Positions 16,300 to 25,820 of a DNA stretch of 64,000 nt are shown one piece after another. Origin of the DNA: Lutibacter sp. Hel_I_33_5 (GTDB taxonomy: Bacteria; Bacteroidota; Bacteroidia; Flavobacteriales; Flavobacteriaceae); assembly GCF_007827455.1 (NCBI RefSeq), contig NZ_VISM01000001.1:1279501-1343500 (forward strand). Reading direction: 5' to 3'. Both the position numbers and the translations under genes were made by a program. Each line of letters opens with the position of its first letter. Positions within the stretch are counted from its first letter, which is position 1. The notes under the pieces were generated by a model, which saw only the letters and a program-made list of their open reading frames with translations, was not told where the DNA came from and made no database searches.

Positions 16300-17121
16300 T
16301 ATCGCAACTTTTCCTTTTATATGAGGATGCGGGTTGTAATCTATCAATTCAAAATCTTCAAACGTAAAATCTTCTATATTTTTTACATTCGGATTTATTT
16401 TCATCGTTGGTAATTTTCTAAGGTCTCTACTTAATTGCAATTCAACTTGTTCTAAGTGATTGCTATAAATATGCGCATCGCCAAAAGTGTGGATAAACTC
16501 ACCAGCTTCATAACCACAAACTTGTGCCATCATCATCGTAAATAATGCATAGGATGCAATATTAAATGGTACACCTAAAAAGATATCTGCACTACGTTGA
16601 TATAGTTGACACGATAATTTACCGTCTGCTACATAAAATTGAAAAAACGCATGACATGGTGGTAACGCTGCTTTTCCATTTGCTACATTTTCAGAAAAAG
16701 AAACCGACGTATCAGGTAAAACACTTGGATTCCAAGCAGAAACCAACATTCTTCTAGAATTAGGGTTACTTTTTAAAGTATCAATTACTTCTTTTAATTG
16801 ATCTACTTCATCACTATTCCAATTACGCCATTGATGTCCGTAAACTGGTCCTAAATCCCCGTTCTCATCTGCCCATTCATTCCAGATTCTAACACCATTT
16901 TCCTGTAAATAATTAATATTTGTATCTCCTTTAATAAACCAAAGTAATTCGTAAACAATCGATTTTAAGTGTAACTTTTTAGTGGTTACCATCGGAAAAC
17001 CTTCACTTAAATCAAAACGCATTTGATGTCCAAAAACACTTTGTGTTCCAGTTCCTGTTCTATCTCCTTTTTGATTTCCGTTATCTAAAACGTGTTGAAT
17101 TAAATCGTGATATTGCTTCAT
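16297..17121 (-). CDS. thyA: Thymidylate synthase
   Basis: A 274-residue enzyme that methylates dUMP to dTMP with methylenetetrahydrofolate. The dUMP-phosphate loop [13 protein letters not shown] (~19-31), the folate-site residues around [10 protein letters not shown], and the catalytic C156 in [13 protein letters not shown] are all present. The C terminus ends KGKVAI, within the family norm. It converges on the CBM48-like gene and shares its terminator. An inverted repeat lies upstream at 17139-17165. Confidence 0.95.
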   Translation of the reverse strand: MKQYHDLIQHVLDNGNQKGDRTGTGTQSVFGHQMRFDLSEGFPMVTTKKLHLKSIVYELLWFIKGDTNINYLQENGVRIWNEWADENGDLGPVYGHQWRNWNSDEVDQLKEVIDTLKSNPNSRRMLVSAWNPSVLPDTSVSFSENVANGKAALPPCHAFFQFYVADGKLSCQLYQRSADIFLGVPFNIASYALFTMMMAQVCGYEAGEFIHTFGDAHIYSNHLEQVELQLSRDLRKLPTMKINPNVKNIEDFTFEDFELIDYNPHPHIKGKVAI

Positions 17122-17138
17122 TTTTCTTCTGCGTTTAA

Positions 17139-17165
17139 CTGTTAAAATGTAAAATTGTTTAACAG
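17139..17165. promoter_or_regulatory. Inverted repeat upstream of thyA, possible operator
   Basis: ctgttaaa (17139-17146) and tttaacag (17158-17165) form an 8-bp perfect inverted repeat with an 11-base spacer, centred about 31 bases upstream of the thyA ATG. It could be a protein-binding site or chance in AT-rich DNA. Confidence 0.25.
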
Positions 17166-17284
17166 GGTTAAAAATAAAAAAGCAACAACAAAAAAATGCT
17201 GATGCTTCGAAAATATATGAAGAAGTTATTAACCATTTTAGACTAATAGTTAAACACTTAAATAAATAAACATTTTAACAAAAA

Positions 17285-18682
17285 CTACCCGATAATCATC
17301 CCAGCAATAGTTGCAGACATTAATGATGCAATAGTACCTCCAATTAAAGCTTTCATTCCAAATTCTGATAAAACTTTACGTTGTCCTGGTGCTAAAGAAC
17401 CTATACCTCCAATTTGAATCCCTATGGATGCAAAATTTGCAAAACCACATAGCATATAAGTAGCCATAATTATCGATTTATTATAGGTTAAATGCGTAGC
17501 ATTGGCAATGTTTTTTAATTCTGCTAATTGTATATAACCAACAAATTCACTTGCAGCTAATTTTATCCCTAATAATTGTCCCATCAGAGCCATATCTTCT
17601 TTTGCTACTCCAATTAACCACATTAGTGGTGCAAAAATATATCCTAAAATTGCTTCTAATGAAAAACTTTTATACGAAGTGTTTTCTGCCATCCAAGAAT
17701 TTAAAGATGTAATATCTCCAACCCATCCTAAAATTCCATTTATCATTGCGATAAATGCTACAAAGACCAATAACATGGCACCTACATTTACGGCTAATTT
17801 TAATCCTTCTGTTGTTCCGTTTGCAATAGCATCTAATACATTAGAACCTATTTTTTCTTGAGAAACATTTACATCTGTATTTATTTCTTCAGTTTGTGGA
17901 TATAATATTTTTGAAATCACAATGGCTCCCGGTGCTGCCATAACAGATGCTGCTAATAAGTGTTTAGCAAATTGTAATCGTAAAACTGGGTCATCTCCTC
18001 CAAGAAAACCAATATAAGCTGCCAAAACTGCTCCGGCAACGGTGGCCATTCCGCCAATCATAACCAATAACATTTCCGACTTATTCATTTTCTCTAAATA
18101 AGCCTTTATCAAAAGTGGAGCTTCGGTTTGTCCTAAAAATATATTACCAGCAACAGATAAGCTTTCTGCTCCAGATATTTTTAAAACTTTGGTCAGTAAT
18201 AAAGCTAATAATTTTACTAGTCTTTGAATTAATCCTAAATAAAACAATAACGATGTTAATGCCGAAAAGAATATGATAGTTGGTAATACTTGAAAGGCGA
18301 AAATAAATCCGAAGGTATCCATATCTACAATCAAACCTTCAAAAAGAAACTTACTTCCAGCTCTTGTATAATCTAATACACTTACAAACAAACCTCCAAT
18401 CCATTCAAATGCTTTTTGAATAAATCCAATTCTTAAAACCCCAATAGCAATTAATAACTGAAATGCTAATCCTAGACCTACCGTTTTCCAATCAATTGCT
18501 TTTTTGTTTGAACTAAATAAAAACGCAATTACTAATAAGGAAATCATTCCTAAAATTCCTCGCCATAAAGTTGATATTGAAAAACCTTGACTCGGAATTA
18601 TTTCATTTGCAACTGTTGTTGCTTCTTGAGAAAAAACAGAAACTGATAGTAAGCATAAAAAGATTAAAATTATTTTCTTCAT
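17285..18682 (-). CDS. Concentrative nucleoside transporter (NupC/CNT family)
   Basis: A 465-residue inner-membrane symporter that imports nucleosides with H+ or Na+. After an N-terminal leader-like segment (MKKIILIFLCLLSVSVFSQ), the CNT core shows FIFAFQVLPTIIFFSALTSLLFYLG (read in pieces), the signature GQTEAPLLIKAYLEKM, and late GFANFASIGIQIGG. The C-terminal half has SEFVGYIQLAEL and the substrate-site asparagines. It follows the bifunctional nuclease gene by 15 bases, so the two are likely cotranscribed; a nuclease-linked nucleoside importer fits nucleotide salvage, which is inference. Confidence 0.9.
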   Translation of the reverse strand: MKKIILIFLCLLSVSVFSQEATTVANEIIPSQGFSISTLWRGILGMISLLVIAFLFSSNKKAIDWKTVGLGLAFQLLIAIGVLRIGFIQKAFEWIGGLFVSVLDYTRAGSKFLFEGLIVDMDTFGFIFAFQVLPTIIFFSALTSLLFYLGLIQRLVKLLALLLTKVLKISGAESLSVAGNIFLGQTEAPLLIKAYLEKMNKSEMLLVMIGGMATVAGAVLAAYIGFLGGDDPVLRLQFAKHLLAASVMAAPGAIVISKILYPQTEEINTDVNVSQEKIGSNVLDAIANGTTEGLKLAVNVGAMLLVFVAFIAMINGILGWVGDITSLNSWMAENTSYKSFSLEAILGYIFAPLMWLIGVAKEDMALMGQLLGIKLAASEFVGYIQLAELKNIANATHLTYNKSIIMATYMLCGFANFASIGIQIGGIGSLAPGQRKVLSEFGMKALIGGTIASLMSATIAGMIIG

Positions 18683-18697
18683 AAAATGTAATTTAAC

Positions 18698-19306
18698 TTA
18701 AGATCGTTTACTTATTTCGTCTCTAATTTTTGCAGCAATTTCGTAATTTTCATTTGCTACAGCATCATTTAATTGAGTATGCAAATCTTTTAAAGATAAA
18801 TGAGAAAGATCACTTTTTCTACTAGGCTCTTCTTCTAATTGTACATGAATTTCGTCTGACTCTAAATCTTCTTCAATAGTTAATTCTTCATCAGCTTTTA
18901 AATAAATACCTGCTTTATCTAAAATATTTTCATAGGTATAAATTGGTGCTTTAAAACGTACCGCTAATGCAATTGCATCAGAAGTTCTAGTATCAATAAT
19001 TTCCTCAACACCTTCGCGTTCACAAGTAAGACTAGAAAAGAAAACGCCATCTACCAACTTATGAATAATTACTTGTTTTATGGTTATTGAAAATCTATCT
19101 GAAAAAGTTTTAAATAAATCGTGGGTTAACGGTCTTGGTGGTCTTATTTCTTTTTCTAGTGCTATCGCGATGGATTGTGCTTCAAAAGCGCCAATAATTA
19201 TAGGTAGTGTTTTTGTTCCTTCCATTTCACTTAACACTAAAGCATACGCACCACTTTGCGTTTGACTGTAGGAAATTCCTTTTATAGTAAGTTGTATTAA
19301 ACTCAT
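18698..19306 (-). CDS. Bifunctional nuclease family protein (DUF151) with UVR motif
   Basis: A 202-residue protein with an N-terminal DUF151 domain (~1-135): GAYALVLSEMEGTKTLPIIIGAFEAQSIA (read in pieces) and DTRTSDAIALAVRFKAPIY are its two signature blocks. The plant homologue of this domain has DNase and RNase activity. The C-terminal LHTQLNDAVANENYEIAAKIRDEI is a UVR-type helical motif as in UvrB, UvrC and ClpC. An acidic linker separates them. The combination is standard for Bacteroidota. A terminator lies between it and the upstream etfA. Confidence 0.88.
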   Translation of the reverse strand: MSLIQLTIKGISYSQTQSGAYALVLSEMEGTKTLPIIIGAFEAQSIAIALEKEIRPPRPLTHDLFKTFSDRFSITIKQVIIHKLVDGVFFSSLTCEREGVEEIIDTRTSDAIALAVRFKAPIYTYENILDKAGIYLKADEELTIEEDLESDEIHVQLEEEPSRKSDLSHLSLKDLHTQLNDAVANENYEIAAKIRDEISKRS

Positions 19307-19321
19307 TTAATAGTTTAGGTC

Positions 19322-19380
19322 AAAAAAAAATAAAAAGCTGTCTAATTTTAGGCTTTTGCATAAAATTTAGACAGCCTTTT
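19322..19380 (-). terminator. Intrinsic terminator of the etfBA unit
   Basis: On the minus strand ggctgtctaaatttt pairs with aaaattagacagct around a loop near 19350 and is followed by a long T-rich tract. It lies about 57 bases past the etfA stop. Confidence 0.75.
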
Positions 19381-19436
19381 TTCTGGCTACAATTTAATAA
19401 AAATTATGAGTTAGAAACTTTAATTTTTATAAAAAG

Positions 19437-20393
19437 TTATGATTGTTTAAATGCTTTTAATTTTTCTACTAATTGAGGAACAACTTCAAAAGCATCACCA
19501 ACAATTCCGTAATCTGCAGCTTTAAAGAAAGGTGCATCGGCATCTGTGTTAATAACTACTTTTACTTTTGACGCATTAATTCCTGCTAAATGTTGAATTG
19601 CTCCAGAAATTCCGATAGCAATATATAAATTTGAAGCTACAGGTTTTCCAGTTTGACCAACATGCTCTCCATGTGGACGCCATCCTAAATCTGAAACTGG
19701 TTTAGAACATGCAGTTGCAGCTCCTAAAACTTCTGCTAATTCTTCTATCATTCCCCAGTTTTCTGGCCCTTTTAAACCTCTACCCGCAGAAACAACTATA
19801 TCTGCATCTGCTATGGTAACTTTTCCGCTTGCTCTTTCTACACTTGTTGATGAAACTCCTAATTCTGGTAATGTGGCAGAAAAACTTTCTGTACTTCCAC
19901 TTACAGAATTTTCATGAGCTCCAAATGAATTTTTAGCAAGTCCAATCACTTTTTTATCAGTAGAAATAACCGTGTTAGAAAATGCTTTGTTAGAAAACGC
20001 TTTACGTTTTACTGTAAACGGTTCTGTTGAACTTGGCAAAGCTACAACATTAGAAGCGTATCCAGCTTCTAAAGCAACTGCAACCATTGGCGCAACAAAT
20101 AACCCATCAATACTAGAATCTATGATAACTACATTTGAATTTTGTGCATCAGCAGTTTGTTGAATAATTGAAGCATACGCTTTTGCATTAAAAGTTGATA
20201 AACTATCTTCTTTTACTTCAATTACTTTTTCTGCTCCGTATGCATATAATTCTGATGCATCACCACCGTTTATACTTAAAGTAACTACCTTACTTCCTAA
20301 TTGTTCTGCTACTTTTTTTCCGTATGAAACTACTTCAAAAGCTGATTTTTTAAATTTTCCTTCCGATGAATCGGCAAAAACTAATACAGACAT
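19437..20393 (-). CDS. etfA: Electron transfer flavoprotein subunit alpha
   Basis: A 318-residue FAD-binding subunit that passes electrons from acyl-CoA dehydrogenases to the quinone pool. The C-terminal FAD domain is clear: SAGRGLKGPENW, ACSKPVSDLGWRPHGEHVGQTG (read in pieces), YIAIGISGAIQHLAGI and INTDADAPFFKAADYGIVGD are the canonical blocks. The N-terminal Rossmann-like half is variable as usual. It follows etfB after 68 bases in the same direction. Confidence 0.94.
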   Translation of the reverse strand: MSVLVFADSSEGKFKKSAFEVVSYGKKVAEQLGSKVVTLSINGGDASELYAYGAEKVIEVKEDSLSTFNAKAYASIIQQTADAQNSNVVIIDSSIDGLFVAPMVAVALEAGYASNVVALPSSTEPFTVKRKAFSNKAFSNTVISTDKKVIGLAKNSFGAHENSVSGSTESFSATLPELGVSSTSVERASGKVTIADADIVVSAGRGLKGPENWGMIEELAEVLGAATACSKPVSDLGWRPHGEHVGQTGKPVASNLYIAIGISGAIQHLAGINASKVKVVINTDADAPFFKAADYGIVGDAFEVVPQLVEKLKAFKQS

Positions 20394-20461
20394 ATTTTAT
20401 TTAGTTATTAGTTGTTAATCATCAATTTTTGTAATACTCGACTAACAAAATTATTTTATTT

Positions 20462-21202
20462 TTATATTACTTTAGCTTCCGTATGTAAAAGATTAATTAA
20501 ATCATCTACATTATCTACTAACTTCACAGCGCCTTTTGGTGCTGGTTTCTCAAATGATTGTGTGCTTGTCGCAGCATCTACTCCAACTGGCTCAACTACA
20601 TTTAATGGCTTTTTACGTGCCATCATAATCCCTCTCATATTTGGAATACGTAAATCTTTTTCTTCAACAATCCCTTTTTGTCCTGCAACCACCAATGGTA
20701 ATGAAGTACTTAAACTTTCTTCTCCTCCATCAATCTCTCTAGATAAAGAAGCATTAGTTCCTTCTACTTCCATTCCAACGCATCCGTTCACAAAGTTAAA
20801 ATCTAATAAAGAAGCTAACATCCCAGGAACCATTCCTCCATTATAATCTATAGATTCTCTTCCTGCTAATACTAGATCGAATCCGCCATTTTTTACAATT
20901 TCTGCTAATTGCTTTGCAACAAATAATCCGTCTGTAGCTTCTGCATTCACTCTAATTGCATCATCTGCACCAATAGCTAAAGCCTTACGTAAAGTGGGTT
21001 CTGTAGTTGCATTACCAACATTTACAACTGTTACAGTTGCTCCTTGCTTTTCTTTAAACCACATAGCTCTTGTTAAGCTAAATTCATCATATGGATTAAT
21101 TACAAATTGTACTCCGTTTGTATCAAACTTTGTATCATTATCTGTAAAATTAATTTTTGAAGTGGTATCAGGCACATGACTAATACATACCAATATTTTC
21201 AT
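20462..21202 (-). CDS. etfB: Electron transfer flavoprotein subunit beta
   Basis: A 246-residue AMP-binding partner of EtfA. VCISHVPDT at the start, NPYDEFSLTRAMWFKE (~37-52), AIGADDAIRV, VLAGRESIDYNGGMVPGMLA and KGIVEEKDLRIPNMRGIMMARKK (read in pieces) are the family blocks. It heads the etf unit. Upstream lie a -7-like box TATCTTCG (21229-21236, minus strand) and a 40-bp perfect palindrome, so the pair may be controlled by a dimeric regulator. Confidence 0.94.
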   Translation of the reverse strand: MKILVCISHVPDTTSKINFTDNDTKFDTNGVQFVINPYDEFSLTRAMWFKEKQGATVTVVNVGNATTEPTLRKALAIGADDAIRVNAEATDGLFVAKQLAEIVKNGGFDLVLAGRESIDYNGGMVPGMLASLLDFNFVNGCVGMEVEGTNASLSREIDGGEESLSTSLPLVVAGQKGIVEEKDLRIPNMRGIMMARKKPLNVVEPVGVDAATSTQSFEKPAPKGAVKLVDNVDDLINLLHTEAKVI

Positions 21203-21243
21203 ATAAAAATTCTTTTAATTTGAAGCAACGAAGATAGCACAAA

Positions 21244-21283
21244 TAATTAAAAAATACTATGCATGCATAGTATTTTTTAATTA
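21244..21283. promoter_or_regulatory. 40-bp perfect palindrome upstream of etfB (operator or terminator)
   Basis: The arms 21244-21263 and 21264-21283 are exact reverse complements with no spacer, built around atactatgca/tgcatagtat. On the minus strand it ends seven bases upstream of a -7-like box TATCTTCG, so it covers roughly -13 to -52 of the etfB promoter. That placement fits a regulator site. The flanking A and T runs also let it act as terminator for the BNR-repeat gene ending at 21316. Both roles are possible. Confidence 0.6.
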
Positions 21284-21315
21284 AATCTTTAAATTTATCT
21301 ATAAACTTTTAAAAC

Positions 21316-23814
21316 TTAATTAGGTAATTGTGCTGACCAAACGCTTCTGCCATGTGTAGATGCTATTATTTCATTCTTATGATTATCTATTGCAATTGAA
21401 GTAACCATAGAAACTGGCAAGTTTCTACCAAATCTAAACCATGAATCTTTAGCATTATCATATATATATACTCCATAATCTGTACCAGCAAATAAAGTAT
21501 TATTAACAGCATCATATGCTAATGTGTTTACTGGAGTATTAGGTAAATTTGTAGAAATATTATTCCAAGTAACACCGCCATTTATAGAATGATAGACTTT
21601 TTTACCTTTTTCTAGATTACCAAAAGCTAGCCAAATTTCATGTTCATTTGTATCCTCAACTTCAATATCATTAATAAAAGCTTTGCTTAAAATTGTTTTA
21701 TCATATTTATTTAAATTCTCGGTAAGATTAGTGTAAGTAATACTTTTAGGATTATTAAAATTTAGGTTATCAGTTTTATATAACGTGTTATTTATTCCAT
21801 CAACACTGTAACGTACTTCTTTTCTTGAAACATACATTACTGAAGAATTTGATTTACTTATTGCAATTGCAGTATTAATACCTTGTTTTAATTTTTCAAT
21901 ACCATTAGAAATATCAATCGAGGATTTCATTTGGTCATTTGATAAGCTTAAAGCATAGGTGTAATTTTTTATTTTAAGGTTAAAGTATTCATTAGAATCA
22001 AAAACTAATTGAGAACTATTATTGGGATTAAATTTTAATTGAGATCTATTATAATTTCCAAACCTTCTAGCGGTAAAAGAGGTACTAACTCCTCCATTAT
22101 TACTAACATGTAATGATCTAGCTTTATTAAAGTAAATAACACTTGCATTTTTGGGATCTGCGTACACTCTTCCCTCACCCCAAATACCCTCTGTTCTTGT
22201 CCAACCTAACCAATCTAAACCAGCATTATGATTTTCATACCAACCAGTATCTTGATTTCCAATTCTTAATGTTCTAAAATTTCCAAAATTATTATACGCC
22301 ATATTAAAAGCTAAAAACAGATTTAAATTACCTGAAATATTAGGAAAATTAGAAAATTTTAAATTATTATCTATATCAAAAGTTCTATGAATTGAACCAT
22401 CTGTACCTAACAATAATCTTCCGGTAGTAGCATTGTAATTAATTGCTCTTATATCTTGATGTAAATCATTATAATATCCATCTAGTATAGTTTCATTATG
22501 TTTTGTATTATTGATTACTCTTAATCTACGCGTACCTAAAAGTATCTCATTTTTACTTACAACTTGAAACGTTTGAATCATATTATCCGAAGAAAAAGCA
22601 TACCTTTTTTTTGAAGATAAAGAATTATATAATTCTAGATTCGACCAATCTTTTTCTGCCGTTATAAAATAAACTTTTGAAATAGAACTTCTTAAACATA
22701 AATATAGCGTGCCCTTATAATTATAAGTAGCAATAGCATTATCAGAGCTCTTTTTCAAATTAACTTTAACGTCTTTAGTTGCGTTGATTTTATCGTTAAT
22801 TAATGATTCTACAGAATCTGTAAGGTTTTCCCAAGTTTTACCTCCATCTGTAGTTTTAAAAACTAAATTATTAACTGGAACTTTTGAGTAACTCCAGACA
22901 TCTACTCTACCTGTAACAACAACTATATTACTATTTATTGGGTTTACCTCAATATGAGAAAGTAAAATCTTTGATGCTTCTATTTCTGGAATTACATTTT
23001 TTGTTTTTATCCAATTTAAACCTGCATCAATTGACTTATAAACATGTTTACTTCCCAATGAATACATTATATTTGTATTACTAGCTACTGCAATTTTATT
23101 AGCATCAAATTTTTCATTCGAAACATACCATTTACCTCCAGATAAAGGTTTTTTTATAATACCTAACCCATATCTAGAATTTCCATGACCACCAAAATTA
23201 GCGCTTTCATTAGATGATGCTGCATAAATTGTATTACCTACAATCTTTACGTCATTTACAGTCCCAATCGGTAAATCATCTGTTAAAGAAACCCAAGTTG
23301 GACTATTGGAATCTATATTTTGTGTTTGCCAAACACCACCAGATCTAGCGCCAATTATTACATGGTTTTTATTTTTTGGGTTTACAGTGATAGCATCAAT
23401 TCTACCAATCCCTTTTAGACCAGATTGATTTTTACCTCTTGGAAAAATAGTTGGCCCTATAATACTCCATTTTGGGATATTTTTTTCAACATCTTTTTTA
23501 TTTTTTATGTTTTTTAGACTAAAATATTCTTTATCATAAGAATCCATATTGCCATTTTCATCTACTCTAGTTTCCCAATAAGAATGCCATCTTACATATT
23601 TTTTATATTCTTTATCCAAAGCTGCTTTTTCATTTTCATTCAAAGTCGATCTATTTTCAAATCGTTTTTCAAATTTTTCGTTATTAGCAATTACTAATTC
23701 AAAATAATTGTTTTCAGTAATATCTTTTCGGGTATTTTGAATTTGATTTTGTGAAAAAGTAAATTGAAAAATAAACAGAGAACTTAGCAATAAAAATTTT
23801 TTCTTAATTTTCAT
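21316..23814 (-). CDS. Large secreted BNR/VPS10-like beta-propeller protein
   Basis: An 832-residue exported protein with a signal peptide ending TFSQ. After a charged N-terminal region with YVRWHSYWETRVDENG, repeated motifs VNPKNKNHVIIGARSGGVWQT (in pieces), VYKSIDAGLNW, VFKTTDGGKTWENL, VYHSINGGVTWNNI and LFAGTDYGVYIY show BNR Asp-box repeats (S/T-x-D/N-x-G-x-T/N-W), typical of sialidase-like or VPS10-type propellers. Such scaffolds serve hydrolases and binding proteins; no catalytic residues can be assigned. It ends HGRSVWSAQLPN with no type IX secretion C-terminal sorting domain, which many flavobacterial relatives carry, so it is likely periplasmic or exported otherwise. It stands alone. 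Confidence 0.8.
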   Translation of the reverse strand: MKIKKKFLLLSSLFIFQFTFSQNQIQNTRKDITENNYFELVIANNEKFEKRFENRSTLNENEKAALDKEYKKYVRWHSYWETRVDENGNMDSYDKEYFSLKNIKNKKDVEKNIPKWSIIGPTIFPRGKNQSGLKGIGRIDAITVNPKNKNHVIIGARSGGVWQTQNIDSNSPTWVSLTDDLPIGTVNDVKIVGNTIYAASSNESANFGGHGNSRYGLGIIKKPLSGGKWYVSNEKFDANKIAVASNTNIMYSLGSKHVYKSIDAGLNWIKTKNVIPEIEASKILLSHIEVNPINSNIVVVTGRVDVWSYSKVPVNNLVFKTTDGGKTWENLTDSVESLINDKINATKDVKVNLKKSSDNAIATYNYKGTLYLCLRSSISKVYFITAEKDWSNLELYNSLSSKKRYAFSSDNMIQTFQVVSKNEILLGTRRLRVINNTKHNETILDGYYNDLHQDIRAINYNATTGRLLLGTDGSIHRTFDIDNNLKFSNFPNISGNLNLFLAFNMAYNNFGNFRTLRIGNQDTGWYENHNAGLDWLGWTRTEGIWGEGRVYADPKNASVIYFNKARSLHVSNNGGVSTSFTARRFGNYNRSQLKFNPNNSSQLVFDSNEYFNLKIKNYTYALSLSNDQMKSSIDISNGIEKLKQGINTAIAISKSNSSVMYVSRKEVRYSVDGINNTLYKTDNLNFNNPKSITYTNLTENLNKYDKTILSKAFINDIEVEDTNEHEIWLAFGNLEKGKKVYHSINGGVTWNNISTNLPNTPVNTLAYDAVNNTLFAGTDYGVYIYDNAKDSWFRFGRNLPVSMVTSIAIDNHKNEIIASTHGRSVWSAQLPN

Positions 23815-24006
23815 ATAATTATATTTCAGCTTATTAATAATATTTAAGATTAAATATTTCTTTTTTCAATCTCAAATTTAGGTTATTTTTTATCCATTCG
23901 AAAGTTAATAATTAGATAAAATAAACTATTAAATATATCAATTTTATTATAATTAACTCTTTATAATATTTCAGTTTCTAAAAGAAAAAATTGAGTAGAA
24001 ATTTAT

Positions 24007-24014
24007 TACTTTTG
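24007..24014 (+). promoter_or_regulatory. -7 promoter box (TACTTTTG) of pdhB
   Basis: TACTTTTG followed by CACC matches the Bacteroidota -7 consensus, 32 bases before the pdhB ATG. The 232-base gap upstream (from 23815) is very AT-rich and shows nothing else. Confidence 0.6.
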
Positions 24015-24046
24015 CACCTCGAATAAACAACTATAATTAAAAGTAC

Positions 24047-25024
24047 ATGAAAACAGTTCAGTTTAGAGAAGCCATCTGTGAAGCAATGAGCGAAGAAATG
24101 CGTACCGATGAAAGCATTTATTTAATTGGTGAAGAAGTTGCAGAATATAACGGTGCTTACAAAGCTAGTAAAGGAATGTTAGATGAATTTGGTGAAAAGA
24201 GAGTAATAGATGCTCCTATTGCCGAATTAGGTTTTGGCGGTATTGCCGTAGGTTCTGCGATGAATGGAAACAGACCTATTGTTGAGTATATGACCTTTAA
24301 TTTTGCTTTAGTTGGAATTGATCAAATTATAAATAATGCAGCTAAAATTAGACAAATGTCTGGTGGACAGTTTAATTGTCCAATTGTATTTAGAGGACCA
24401 ACTGGTTCTGCAGGTCAATTAGGTGCAACGCATTCTCAAGCTTTCGAAAACTGGTTTGCAAACACACCAGGTTTAAAGGTAGTTATTCCTTCTAATCCAT
24501 ATGATGCAAAAGGTTTATTAAAAGCTGCTATTAGAGATGATGATCCGGTAATTTTTATGGAATCTGAACAAATGTATGGTGATAAAATGGAGATTCCAGA
24601 AGGTGAATATATTATTCCTATTGGAGTTGCAGACATCAAAAGAGAAGGTACAGATGTTACTGTAGTTTCTTTTGGTAAGATTATAAAAGAAGCATACAAG
24701 GCTGCTGATGAATTAGCTAAAGAAGGTATCTCAATTGAAATTATTGATTTACGTACCGTACGTCCAATGGATCATAATGCAATTTTAGAATCTGTAAAGA
24801 AAACCAATAGATTAGTTATTTTAGAAGAAGCTTGGCCATTTGGAAGTGTTTCTTCAGAAATTACTTATAGAATCCAAGATGAAGCATTTGATTATTTAGA
24901 TGCTCCTATTAAAAGAATAACAACTTCAGATACACCAGCACCATATTCTCCTGTATTATTAGAGAAATGGTTACCAAACAGCAACAATGTTGTTAAGGCT
25001 GTGAAAGAAGTAATGTATCTTTAA
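24047..25024 (+). CDS. pdhB: Pyruvate dehydrogenase E1 component subunit beta
   Basis: A 325-residue subunit of the alpha2beta2 thiamine-dependent E1 enzyme that decarboxylates pyruvate and passes the acetyl group to the E2 lipoyl domain. FREAICEAMSEEMRTDE, EEVAEYNGAYK, DAPIAELGFGGIAVGSAM (with the ThDP-activating Glu nearby), ATHSQAFENWFANTPGLKV and the C-terminal TTSDTPAPYSPVLLEKWLP (read in pieces) are standard. Neither the alpha subunit nor E2 is in the window, so the complex genes are split. It has its own promoter and terminator. Confidence 0.93.
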   Translation: MKTVQFREAICEAMSEEMRTDESIYLIGEEVAEYNGAYKASKGMLDEFGEKRVIDAPIAELGFGGIAVGSAMNGNRPIVEYMTFNFALVGIDQIINNAAKIRQMSGGQFNCPIVFRGPTGSAGQLGATHSQAFENWFANTPGLKVVIPSNPYDAKGLLKAAIRDDDPVIFMESEQMYGDKMEIPEGEYIIPIGVADIKREGTDVTVVSFGKIIKEAYKAADELAKEGISIEIIDLRTVRPMDHNAILESVKKTNRLVILEEAWPFGSVSSEITYRIQDEAFDYLDAPIKRITTSDTPAPYSPVLLEKWLPNSNNVVKAVKEVMYL

Positions 25025-25043
25025 TTACTTTAAAACATATATT

Positions 25044-25079
25044 AAAACTCCTTTCTATACTATTTAGAAAGGAGTTTTT
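25044..25079 (+). terminator. Intrinsic terminator of pdhB
   Basis: A 13-bp perfect stem (aaaactcctttct / agaaaggagtttt) with a nine-base loop and trailing T and A bases, 20 bases past the stop. Confidence 0.85.
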
Positions 25080-25130
25080 AGTTAAAAAAGAATAACCTTT
25101 TATTAACCTTTTAAAAGAGCAAATAATTAG

Positions 25131-25138
25131 TATTTTTG
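25131..25138 (+). promoter_or_regulatory. -7 promoter box (TATTTTTG) of ppa
   Basis: TATTTTTG followed by CAG matches TAnnTTTG, 34 bases before the ppa ATG. Confidence 0.6.
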
Positions 25139-25172
25139 CAGTCCATTTTTTATGGATAAAAAATAGATAAAT

Positions 25173-25700
25173 ATGAGTACAAAAGAAAAACAAACATTTG
25201 ATGTTTTAATCGAAATTCCTAAAGGAAGTAGAAACAAATATGAATACGACTTTGAACTAAATAAAATTCGTTTTGACAGAATGCTATTTTCTTCAATGAT
25301 GTATCCTGCAGATTACGGATTTGTCCCCGAAACATTAGCATTAGACGATGATCCTCTGGATGTTTTAGTACTTGGACACGAACCTACTTTTCCAATGTGT
25401 GTTATGGAAGTAAGACCTATTGGAGTGTTTCATATGACTGATGAAAAAGGACCAGATGAAAAAATCATCTGTGTACCTGTTTCTGATCCTATCTGGAATA
25501 AGAAAATAGATTTATCCGATTTAAATCCACATAGAATTAAAGAAATAGAGCACTTTTTTAAAGTTTATAAAGATTTAGAAAAGAAAAAAGTTGATGTTGG
25601 TGGTTGGGGAGACGCAGAAGAAGCCAAACAAATCTATAAAGATTGTGTTGAGAGATATGAGAAAAGTGAACATAAAAAGAATGGAAATTTCAAGATTTAA
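25173..25700 (+). CDS. ppa: Inorganic diphosphatase (soluble, family I)
   Basis: A 175-residue cytoplasmic enzyme that hydrolyses pyrophosphate to phosphate. EIPKGSRNKYEYD near the start, MYPADYGFVPETLALDDDPLDVLVL (in pieces) with the DDDPLD metal site, and KVDVGGWGDAEEA near the end are the family I blocks. It lies 120 bases before the membrane pyrophosphatase gene, so soluble and ion-pumping pyrophosphatases are neighbours, each with separate signals. Confidence 0.94.
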   Translation: MSTKEKQTFDVLIEIPKGSRNKYEYDFELNKIRFDRMLFSSMMYPADYGFVPETLALDDDPLDVLVLGHEPTFPMCVMEVRPIGVFHMTDEKGPDEKIICVPVSDPIWNKKIDLSDLNPHRIKEIEHFFKVYKDLEKKKVDVGGWGDAEEAKQIYKDCVERYEKSEHKKNGNFKI

Positions 25701-25724
25701 TAATTAAAATACACTTTAATTATC

Positions 25725-25758
25725 AACCTCTAAAAAATGTTAATTTTAGAGGTTTTTT
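25725..25758 (+). terminator. Intrinsic terminator of ppa
   Basis: An 11-bp stem (aacctctaaaa / ttttagaggtt) with an eight-base loop followed by a T run, 24 bases past the ppa stop. A weaker box TACTTTTA at 25776-25783 then precedes hppA. Confidence 0.8.
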
Positions 25759-25820
25759 ATTCCACAATGTTTTACTACTTTTACGTCCGCTTTTAATTAA
25801 TCAAATTTTAAATTACATAT

